Shown here: positions 22,501-34,500 of the stretch, one piece after another
Numbering within the stretch: position 1 is the first letter of the stretch
How the letters are laid out: every line of letters starts with the position of its first letter
Source: Trichuris trichiura
Taxonomy: Eukaryota; Nematoda; Enoplea; Trichinellida; Trichuridae
NCBI GenBank assembly: GCA_037903355.1
Contig: JBAJFE010000004.1
Coordinates: forward strand, 4,510,001 to 4,574,000
Reading direction: 5' to 3'
DNA length: 64,000 bases
The notes under the pieces: model-generated
What the model saw: only the letters and a program-made list of their open reading frames with translations
Database searches by the model: none
What the model was told of the DNA's origin: nothing
Made by a program: the position numbers and the translations under genes

Positions 22501-25500
22501 TGCATAGTGTTCACGATGAGAATACGACTTGTCGTTCTCATCCACCAACGGTTCTTGAACACAAGGCTATCAAATGCAAAGGCAAAATGGTTTTGTCCTC
22601 TTACTTGAGCGATGGTATGTTCAGGGCAAATCTTAATGAACGTTGAATGCGCTGCCCAATTTAGGAACAAAGCTTAAATCGCAAGTGGAGTCATGGACGA
22701 AAGCGGAAGACTTTGCCAGCCTATCCCTACAACAATGGTGCTTGGACATTGTAATGATGCTTTTCTCACTAAAAAAATTTAGGGGTTTTGATGAGCACAA
22801 CGGCTGGACAGTCAGCATTGAAAATGAATCAACAATTTTTCATCTGTCCGGAAATCATTATTTGTTAGACTTTATTAGCTATTTGGAACAACCAACAGAG
22901 CTGCAATCGAAACATGCTGACTGCATAGCCTCAATGAAGCATGACGGAATGTCAGACCTCTACGGAATAACGGCATCGGATCGATTGGATGCTTTGCAAG
23001 AAAGAAGACGACCATCTTCCTCGCAGTCCAGTAAAAACCCCACCGGAAGAAGACTACACATGCATAATTATGATAGGACAAAAGCCAACGAGCAAGGTAT
23101 TATGACTTTTAGCCTTTCTGATAGCTCTTTTGACTACTGTTAGGAGGCGCATGAGTTTTTTTCCTGCATTACTTTCCCTAAAAAGGTCGAACAATGCTTT
23201 AAAGCTCAGGAATGTTCTTTTGATATACTTAGTTGTAATTCCTGTCCTCTTAAATTTCTTCAGTAAGTCAGTATTCTACTGATGGGCTAAAAGTTATGAT
23301 GAATGCTGAGAATGTAAATCGAAAGATCTGCATGTTTTACATTGCAGTCACGTTTCTAAACATCGCAAACAAACATTCTTAGCATGCGCTAATTGAAAAT
23401 GAATTCGTATTGAAATTTAGGGCGCTGCATAGCAACTCCGCCGTTCACAAGGGAATCAGATGAATCGCTGTGCAGAAGCACTAGTGAAGCTCCGATAATT
23501 AATGACCAAGAAGTAGACGATTTTTTGAACTGTCTCATTCAAAATGTAATTCCAGCTTGCCTTTCTTCATTTTGTTTCTTTGCAGATGTTTGTGATTGCA
23601 GAATTCTACGAATTTCCATAGCGCAAAGCAGCTTGCGGATAACATAAGAGGAGGGAACGAGACAGCTCAAGCTGAACGAAGCGATTCTTTGCTCAACAAT
23701 GATTCCTTAAGGCATAACCACCATCCGCCTCCCTTATTGCCTGTACCTTCGTATGCACCTCCTGTTTTTGTGATGCTGCCATGTACAGGTATTAAGTATT
23801 GATCTTTTGCATGGACGTACTTAAACAATATCAACCGTTCAGCGGGAAAGATGTTGATCAGCGACTGGCAGCAGCTAAGCAATAACAATGCCCAGACGGT
23901 AACATCAAATGTACAGCGAGATAGCAACAGTGATAATAAATTGTTTTTCAGATGCCTACGTTGTACAGTACAGTAACAGCAGAAAAAAGTCAGATGGCTT
24001 TTCATGGGCCAAGTGAAGCAAACTTCATGTTGCCTATTGATCCCGCTTCTCTTCAATGCAGCCCATATACCTTAGTAAGTGAGCATTAGAAAACAGAAGA
24101 AATTCGGATAAAGGGATTTCTCTTAAATAAATAAATAAAAGCACTCATTTTTTTGAGAAAAAAGTATCTTCATGTAAAAGTTGTTATTGCCAAGAAATGA
24201 CTGACTTTTCAGGAGCCACGTGTTCTTGTCATGGAGACCCCCGCGGACTCTCATTTTGTTAGTAAAATTTCCATCCGTTATGCATAAGGAGGGGAATCTC
24301 GCGACGTTTGATATGGGGTCAAATTTGGTACTTAGCAGAGGACGATGGTTGGTACAGAGCAGGTATCCCAAAATGAAGAGAGAGAGTTTATGCTAAGGGA
24401 GCACTCGTCCTTAATGTCATACTTTTCTGGTTTATCTCTGGGGATTTGTGCACAAAGTACGTCCATGCTTTCGTAACAATTCAGCATATCGAACAACGTT
24501 TATTTGTTCAATAACCTTTTTGTAGATGCTTCCTAATATGGACTGGATTAATTCGCGCCAACCCGCAGCAAGCTTTGAAGAAATTTGCTGGTTGCTGTTA
24601 GTTTATTAACTCGCTAATCTTTTATATAATATTATCATTTTTCAGGGGAACGAACTCTTCTCCTTATAAAACGTTTCAACCTTCTCCCCCAGCAGGAGCA
24701 GAACCATTTTGCGTATATGAGAATAGTAATAGCGGATTGGAAGTTGCACGAGCGAATGGACAATCACGCGTACGATTACTAACCTTTTTAGTATTCATGC
24801 GCTTCTGTGTCAGGAAAATTTCTGCTTTAAGGACAAAATATATATTTAATCAACATGAAGAAGTTTATTACGGATAATTCCCGTTTGTTATGTATATAGA
24901 AAGACTTCGGAGCTTTCGGATCATTCGAGACCCGTCGTCAGCGGTCTTAAGTTCAACTTAAGACCGCTGACGACGGGTCTCGAATGATCCGAACGCTCCG
25001 GAGTCTTTCTATATACATAACAAACGGGAATTATCCGTAATAAACTTCTTCATTATGAAAACATATGTTCCCGTATCAAGAAACCACGTTTTCAAATTTA
25101 ATCAACATTTATCAATGCATGATTTTTGCTGATAACGAAGCTTCTGCTTAGTATCCTTTATCATTAGAAATTTCTTAGTCCGCTCGGAGACTTGTTCAGC
25201 ATAATCTCTATTTGTAATTTCAGCAAAATGGATGGGGCATTCCAACTACGTCCTTTCAGAATGGTCACTGTCCTGCTGGACCACTGCCTTAGTAAGTTGA
25301 CTGCTGTTTTTAAGAGTGGCGTAAGCGACTAACAATGAGCTTTCCAAGCATTTTAAAAGTCACGTATAAAACGCTTTCATAGACGTGAACTGTTTCAGGA
25401 CATGACTGTTTGTTCTCATGACAGTACACAAAATTAATCATACGCAACTATCATGTTGGTAGTAATAGATTCAAACAGCTTACGATATGCAGAAATAAAA

Positions 25501-28500
25501 TTTAATTTCACTAAGTAAGAATAATTATATTTCAACAGATCGCTTGTCTGCATCGTCATCGTATATGTTTTTCTTAAAAATTATCCCGAAATTCAAACGC
25601 AGAGTTAAGCTTACAAGTTGGTGATGATGTCAGCTTTTAGTGGACTCAGTATGTGAAAATGTTTCTAGCTGATTAATAACTAGCAATAGTTTTCCTAAAT
25701 TATGTACAGTATATGTAACAGAGGACAATTGGATCCTCGGGTGTGCCCGCTGATCCATAAAATGACAGCCGCATTTCCTCCTTTAAAAATAAAGATACAT
25801 TTCATAAGGTGATGTTTAAAAAAATGAAACGGAGGGCACTGGTTCAATGATATACGATGCTGTTTCTACACGCTTGGTATGGTGTGTATTACATTGATGT
25901 TTCATCGACTAAGGCTTGAACTCTTCTCGGCCTACTTGTAAGGTGCTTGAGTAATTTTGTTAAACGCTGTACCCGCCAGCTTGGACTACTTCGTTCATTT
26001 CTCATTAATTTTTAAACGAGTTCCATGTTGCTGTCTCTTTTTAGCCGCCCTATGCCTCCTGGACAGAGCAGTATAGACGCATTCGGTAACTGGCACGTGT
26101 CATCATGTTACCACTTAAGCAATAGTTTCTTTGACGCAACAGGCTCGGGAAGTAAATTAGTTTCTTCCGTATCAAGACAACCGGAACAGATGGACTCTCA
26201 AAAGTCATTGCTCAAAACAGAATTGTTAAACGCAAAGCGTTCCTTAAGCAATGAGAACAGCGACTTGGAAAGATGCACCATCGTCTCTGAAAACGGAAGC
26301 GTAGAACCTGAAGTAGACGAAAATATGAACAGAAAACTAGTGGGTCGATCCACGAGGGTTTATCAGAGTTCGAACTGCAACAGCGAAATTTCGTCTGCCT
26401 TTGACGTTGGAATTACAAACGGCAGGAACGGCAGTTCGTGGTCGACGGATTTTGAAAGCAGAAGCATGTTGAGCAGCGGTGAAAAACCTCACGAACAAGA
26501 GTTGATTTCCAACAGAATATGGAAGCGTTCTGTTCCATCTTCAGTGAACAAGGAAGTCGACACGGACGCTTATTATAAATCAGGTTCAGACTTATGCGCA
26601 TCGACAAACAATCTCAGCGTTGTAGATAGAGAGTCAGTCATCAGCGATTCTGGTACCTTAGTTTCATTTACAGCAAGACAAGGTAGGTTGGCAAATCTAA
26701 ATCTGCTTCTAGTGATGGGATGCATAATCTTTCAGGTGACCGAAGCATCGGCGCTGTATCTAATCGTCTCTCAACGCTACCGCGATCGAATGTCGATTTC
26801 AATGAACGATATTGTTCTAAGCGTGATGGTTCAGTTGCTGACAACTTTGGTGCAACCCTATCAGGTCTGAGAGAAAAACGTAAAAGTGCAATAATGACCT
26901 ATGGAAGGGTTCCATGGCGCGTATACCTGAGGAAAGAGGTGACCAAGTTTATGACGATAACTGCTTTTTCCCTATGGGCACAATGTTGCAGTTGTTTTTT
27001 CCCAGCGAAACCCTTCAGCATACGGCGTCTATCAATGCCATTTTTCATCAGATAGTACGTGACTGTTTCAATGAACAAAATAATTTTCGGCTGGAAAAAA
27101 AGCATCGTATCCAAATGCTCAGACTACTGAGTAATGCTTTTCTACTTAATTTGCTAAAGCTACAACGGTGCTGTAATTTGTCAGATTCAAATGGCATTCA
27201 TGAAGACTGTACGCCCTTGCCAGACTTATCTATTTCCTTCAAGAAGCATGTAATTCAGATTGCTCGGTCGTGGCCGTTGTATTTTTGTAGACTTTATCCA
27301 GTAATGGTAAAATGTCAATTTTATGATACCCCTTTCTGAGCGTGCTGAACAATTATGTCCAATGAAGGTTCAAAGAAAAGCAGAATCCAACATTCCACGA
27401 TATCTGGCTATTTCTGAATCAGGCGTATGGATCATTGCTAAAGAGCGAGATACATCTAGGGAGGGAGGATCATCTATCATTGAATGCTTTGAGTACGACG
27501 AACTTGATAGAGGACCCGTTCATGCAGCACTTATTACAGATACGAAGACGTTGATCATACCGAAGCGTCAAAGAATGAATTCTCTCTTTCTACAATCAAT
27601 GGGGTCGTAGTTCGGATGATAACTGAATCGGCGGAACAGATTGAAAATTTGGTCAATAATTTCCTTTATGGTCCCAACCAGGTCGACGGAGCGATATGAT
27701 CGAACTGTGAACGCGCGTTCTATTGCCTTTTAGGGAAAGAAATTAGTCCGCGCAACATCTGATTACGTTACTGCAGAGCCAAACTTACTTTCCTTCCGCA
27801 AAGGACAAGTTATTCAGCTTGTAAAAACAATTTCCGGAGTCCATCCTGGCGAAGGTAAATACTCTTTACTCCTATCACAAAATTTGGCGTTTTTTTCTTA
27901 AGGATGGCTCTACGGTAAAATTGATTCGAACTACGGATTTTTTCCTAAGGAACATTTGCAAACTGTTGAAGAAGAAGATGAAACTGACCTCGAAGTAAGT
28001 ATCATTTAACAGCCGTTTTCGTTGCGCATAATCACTGACATAGTTCATTATATAACACTTGAAGGATAGCAAATAACAGGAAAGTGCGCGTCATTAATTT
28101 TGAACCACTTTCTTTTGCTTTCGGCATTCACACTTTTTCGGCACATTTTCATGCCCGCCTGTTGCATCGTAGAGGAATGCTGTTAACGCTGTCTCTTGTG
28201 CAAGCCTTATGTCTAAAAAAATGGAATGTACTTTTCATAGTTCAGACGGGCAAAACGGGAAGTATCGCTGGCAAAGGTGCTACTCTGAAAAGGTCATGGC
28301 CCACTATCACTAATCTTTGAATGCCGTCGTCATTGTCTGATTGCGAGGCAAAAATTGTGCTCAACTAAAAAAGCTTTTCCATTTTTATACGTCCAACAAT
28401 TGTATGAATTGACACAGCGAGTATGTAGTTTTTATGGCAATTTCTTCGACCACTTTTTGTGGGGTGTTTGGAATCCAGTTTTTCCCAGAATAACGGAAAC

Positions 28501-31500
28501 CACCACGCTATTTTTTTACGTAACTTCAACGAGCCTAACGACTTTCGGCTTTCCGCTATTTCCTGTTCGGCTCAGTAAAAGGGCTCTAAACGTTTTACGT
28601 ATACGTGCTCGAATAAAGTCGAGTACAATGAGTTGTAGCAACTGTTAAAGTTTTATGATTCGTTGCAAGTCGAATAATTTTTCTTTCAAGTTCTGATCAC
28701 CCTTAGGCGTGCGCTTTCAGTTGGAACGAAATTGTGCTTTAAAGCTCTGTTCCGCGCGGAACAAATTGTAAAGCTTGTCATTGTTCACTTTATGTTCCTA
28801 CGCCTGCAGTAGCTTCGAACTATCAAAGGCGAAGCGAAAACAAAGCCACGTCCTACTGCACAGTTTTTCATTGATTACAAATGCTCATTTGTAAGCACTC
28901 TTTCGGAAATGAAGGTCAGGCTGTAGCAGAATTTGTACAATCTTGACCTTGTCCGCCATTTGTTGTAATGAAAAAATATCTGCTAAACTTAGTTCGCTGC
29001 ATTTTAAAAAATTTAAAAGTACAGATAATTAAAGGGCAAAACACAGTGTTCTCATTTCTACCGACAAATGCACAACGATCAGCTTGACTGCCATTTGCTT
29101 TCTAATCAAAAGCATAGCATGCAATTAAAGGGAATAAAATATTTCATACGACAAACAAACATTCATATTACTGACCCGGTTTCTAGTTATATATTATTGC
29201 TGGCTTTCAAATGGCTCTTTTCTTGTTGGTACACTTCAACACTAGCGTAGCAATTCTTATCAGTTCTGTAAACAGGAAATTCTAAGCTGCCTCGCGGGGC
29301 CTGCGTGGGAAAGATTTCAGAGGATCTCATAATAAGTCACCCGGTGAGCCCAAAATAAGGCATGACGAAGTATAAAAATTTGCATGTTTAGTTTACACTG
29401 TTAATGTAACTTTGAGAGGCAGGAAAGAATTTATGTTTCAAAACAGACACACATTGGACCGTGCTTTTATTAGAGTTAAAATTGTACCGGAGTTGTCAGG
29501 ATTCCGCAGATCTCATCGTCAGCGTTTTAATAATGAGTTTGCAAAGTTTACCCTGCTTGGGAATCAGAGCTTTTTCTTGACTGCATTGCTGCTCAATTAA
29601 ATGTCAATTCAGTCTCAGCATTGTTCGACGTACGGTAGCTATAAAGCGATCTGTTTGGGAAAGATCATTTCAATTCTCAGTGCCGCTAATGTGGACAACA
29701 ACCTTGACCAGTCATTCGTCCACTCGCATTATAGCTAGTTTAGGCCTATTGCCAGTCTTTTGTACAATCCTGCATTCGCTGGCAAGGTTAGTCGGTCGTG
29801 AAGACCTCTCGCATGGCGAATGCTGAATTCGAGCAGCGCTTGTCGTCTGGGCGATTACTTCTTTTCAAAAGTAGAGCGCAAGTCAGACAGCCGACTGATG
29901 AGACCGTGCTGCAGCAGCGCTAGCATTGCGATGCTGTTGTTTCGGCTGTCACGTTCTTGACTGGCTACACATTCCCTTGAGAATTATGCTGTCTTCTAGT
30001 TCACAGGCGAGCCTATCTGCCTTGACTGACGAATCAGAGCAATAATGCTCTTAAGGTCCCAGTGGCTCCGGTTTTTCATGGACCCGAGTGCCATTCTTTT
30101 TTCTCCAGTTGCTCTTAGCAGCATTTAACCGCTCAGTCGAGCAGTCACTGCATATTTTTGTAAGTAAATGTCTCAAAAATATTACCTGTACGATTTGCCT
30201 AAGCAAAGACCATCATACAAATATCACATCTGCTGTTTTTCCTTCCGCTGGCCTTTGGTGGAAGACCATTACTACGTCAAATACGTAAGTCTTCTCGTCG
30301 ACTGTTCGAATTTCTCATTTCGCAGCATTTCTCATTTCTTACAAAACAAATTCTACAAATTAAGGCGATCAACGATTACCCTATTGTCATTCAAATTTAT
30401 CATACAGTACTTACTAATTTCAGCCAGCCGAAACGTATGATGCTCAAAGCCAAAGGAGTGAGTACAGCCCCATGCAAGCTGCTCTTGGGCCCAGAGAAAA
30501 GCTGACGATGATGGAGTTCGCTATGCAGCATTTCAGGAAAAGTCCAAGGTAATGCGCACTCTGTGAATCGAAAACTGCTGCCGTAAATTGGATTGAACGT
30601 TAGCGGATAAGGCGCGCCCTTACCCTGTTGGGAACTGGTCCGCTGAATATAAAAACGACCTTGATCGTCAGCTGACCTTGAATTAATCAAAAAGCTTGTT
30701 TAGTATAACCGTTTCTCCAGCAATATACTTTTCAGCATGTGTACCAAGAATGCGGTCGTTCACAAGGTTTACGGGCTCTCAAATTTATCGTTCTTTTTAT
30801 TTAGTGCTTTTACTTCCCGTGCAGATGTGTTGGCGATAGTTTTGAAAGGTCCCGCCCATAGTCTCCTCCTGAACTTTATGATCTTCTTGTCAAATCTGAT
30901 AATATTCCACCGCTTTCCTCTGAGATTATTATTTGTTATTCCTACCTTGGGAGACTGGTATTCTAATGACCTGCGCAGCGTGATACCCTTGTTTCAAATG
31001 GGCAACGCTGGCTGTTCAATATAAGTTTCTTTTTAGAGGCGACTCAGGTCAAAGCGGGACGTTCAGCTCTACACTGAAACGGAAACCAAGTAAGACAAGT
31101 TAACCTTGCATTTCATACGACGGAATGTTCCAGAAAAAGAGTGGACTTGGAAAGAGGTGGCTGATCAAATAAAACACACAAAGGTAAAATTTGTTTACCT
31201 ACACTATCCGTGTTAGCTTGTGTGATTTGTCAATATTTTTGTTTACAAAATTTTCCCTGTACTTCCACACTTAGCTTCCTTCAACTAGCAGGCCGTTCAA
31301 AAGTACGTAACACTTTGACTTGTCCAGATTAAGAATGTTACCCAGACGAAGAGGGTGTCTTCAAGTGACAGAAGGATTTTCAACGAAAAATAAAATAAAC
31401 CATATAAGCACAAAGCATATTCGCGTAAAGGTACATTACCCTTTGCTTTGACTCATCTGTTATCTCTGTATGCCGACGCAAGCAAGGTACTATATAGGCG

Positions 31501-34500
31501 ATTATGTACATATTTATCTTACCTCTCTTAAAGTTGTTGTACATGTTTGTAGAATCCCATCGACAATTCCTTGCTGAAGTTGGAAAAAGCCTCGCTGAAC
31601 AAACTGGCGGTAGAATGCTTTCTCAGTAAGCGCATGCGGCTAGCTATCCCAATTCCACGTGGCTGTTTTCGTAGATCTCATGATATACATGGGTGATTAT
31701 CCGTTAAAAAAGGATGCAAATTACATGGACTGCGTCTACAAAATTCTTGCCGCCTGTCGAGACCATCCGATGCTTCGCGACGAAGTTTATTGCCAAGTCA
31801 TTAAGCAACTGACGAACAACAAAAGTTCCAAACCGTACGTGCCAGCTCGCTCGGTGTTCATTCTTCTTTAAAAAATGTTTAGCTGATTTTGTTGTTGGAC
31901 GAACAGTTCTGACGCTAGAGACTGTTTAGTCACGAATACTTTAACACTAATAGTTTATAAACAGCTGAGCCGAGAGAATGGGAGAAAAGTGAGTAAAATT
32001 AAGATTTTAAATGGGGAAAAGCAATGAATGATCTTTTGCTAAATATCTGTCATGTAATCAGCATGACTGCCAATGAATTTCTAGGATTGTTTTTGAAGCG
32101 TAAATAATTACCTTGCAGCATCTGGTGATCATTTACAACTATTCGAGTGAATTCATTCATCTAGAGAAAATAATGGTTAAACCAAGCAGTTCATTAAAGT
32201 AGTAAATCATCATTTACAAAAGTTCTCATTGTAAGAGTTATCGAACTTTGTTACCATAAATACCTACTGCATCTGGTTAACGCACCTGCTTTCCTAATAG
32301 AACTGCATGAATTGTTTAATCTTTCTCAAACCACGAATGAATAAAACTTTTGCGAACGAAACTTCTCCTTCTAGTGAGAACGTGTAACATAAAAAACTAA
32401 GCGTCTGTTGCACATAATCGTTTATTTGTTTGACTTGATTAGAATGTCCTACCAACCGCGAATTTTTGTTTAGAGATAGCGCCCTCATGGGCTGGCGAAT
32501 GCTTTCGATATTGACATCCTATTTTGACTCATCGGATGTGCTTCGTCCTTATCTACTTAAGCACCTAAAAGAAGCTGCAAGCGACAGTCGAAGACCTTAC
32601 CACGGTAAACCTTATTGACAGCTTTTGGTAAACGATTAACTTAATTTTTAGTAAATGACAGCAATGTTTTTATAAAATTTTTTATGCATCGTTTTGTAGC
32701 AATTAAGCTGTAAGCAGTGGGCTTCATGCTTCAATGCGAAGAAAGGATGACGTAGTAAAGTCGTTCCTTATAATAAACATGTTATTTAGTCCCGTTAAGG
32801 ATTGCACCGTATCTGATGAGCAGTTCCTATGTGAACTTATGTCTTTTGTTCGTAACGAATTCAGTAAGGCTCTTGTAGTCAGCCTATTTTTCCTTGAATT
32901 TTTGTGCAGCTCGAATATGATATACGGTCTCCAATTTAATGGAACAAGTATCTTGAGGTTTTCAAAACTTTTTTTGCTGAGATTTTAGCTTCACCAATTT
33001 CAGGGACAGCCTCGGAGTGCTATCAAAACTTCAAACAGACTCTTCAGTTTGGCGGAAGAAAATGCCTCCTAAGCCCAAAAGAATTGGATTCCATATCGGT
33101 ATGTTAGTAAGCCGAAGTGGCATTGCTTTTTCTCTCATTTTTGAGCAGCCCCAAAAGTTCATTCACACTGTCCCAAGCTGATTAGCGGAGCTTATCATTA
33201 AAGCTGCGTTCTTGTCTAAGGCCACCCGGACGTCGACTCGTCTTTTGCATGTCGATTTAATCAGCCGCGCTTGTGAATGACCAAAGCAATCACGTGACAA
33301 GAGTTGTCCACTTTTTTTGGCTATTTGTTAGCGCTAATCAGATCCGCAGCAGTTGTTGAAAAATGCGTCGGCTTGAGAACATCTGATTGTTCTGTCAATT
33401 GTAGAAAAAAACATTTCATGCTGATTGATTAACTTTCATTGAATATTCCATTCTAGTCGAGCATGACCTATCCTTTGCCTGCCACAATGATTAGAAGTGA
33501 GAAACGAACGACTTGTTTGAACTACAAGTGTCTTACATTAATGATTTGACTACTGCATCGGCTTTCCGCTTTTAAATGTTCAACTTTAACTTTACTTTGC
33601 TTGTACATTATTAGCAAGGGAAGAATTTGAAACGTCAAGTCTATCATTTACCCGGCGGAACGAAAAAGGTGATCAACACGAAGGCAGTAACGGTTGTGGA
33701 GGAGGTGATCAGACAGCTTTGTCAAGATCTGAACATAAAAAGCTCCTTAGAGCAACAAGAGTTCAGCCTCTGCGTTGTAGTTGAAACAAGTCAGTTTTAA
33801 TTGGGTTTCTTCATTAGCTTTCTTAGAGTTCTCTTTTACAGGTAATACCATGAGAATCTTATCAAATGACGAGTATATTCTTGACGTGACTACTGAACTT
33901 GAAAACAATGGACTGGATTATTTCATACTGTTAAAACGAATCGTTTGGATGCATCCCCTTAGAAAGGACAGCGTGCTGTATACAGACATTATGTTCTTCC
34001 AAGTATTCGATCTGTTTAAGCACGAACATTCCTAATGCAAAACATTTAAGATTCTACCTGATTATTTAGAGGGTTTGCTAGTGATCATGCGTGGACCAGA
34101 TTCTCTCAGTGCGGCTACTATGGTATTGCTAACCATGTTGGTACACCTGTTTCGATTCATGTACTTCCCCGCAGGATGACATAGCTTCACTTGGAGCTTT
34201 GCTAGTCTGCGCTGACGAAGGATGGGATGGACAGTTCGTAGCAGCGCAAGACGTTGGCACTTTCCTGCCAAAGACGGTATTTCAAGTGCGGCATGTAAGC
34301 ATGGAACTTTGGGCGGATCGTGTCAACCAAAAGTTGCGTATGCTGTCCCCCAACACATCTCGCACTGCCGCACGCGCCGCCTTTCTGGGTACAAGTTCCG
34401 CAAACTGTACTTTTTTTTACAAAGGCTTCGACGTTTCAGATCTGTTGCAAACGTGGCCACTATTTGGTTCAATCTTCTTCTACATTCCGGTCGGTCTAAT

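Noticed and set aside
27493..27539. Apparent frame break after ...IIECFE in the myosin tail
   Set aside because: A 47-bp GT-AG intron joins it in phase to [16 protein letters not shown], matching the family pattern.
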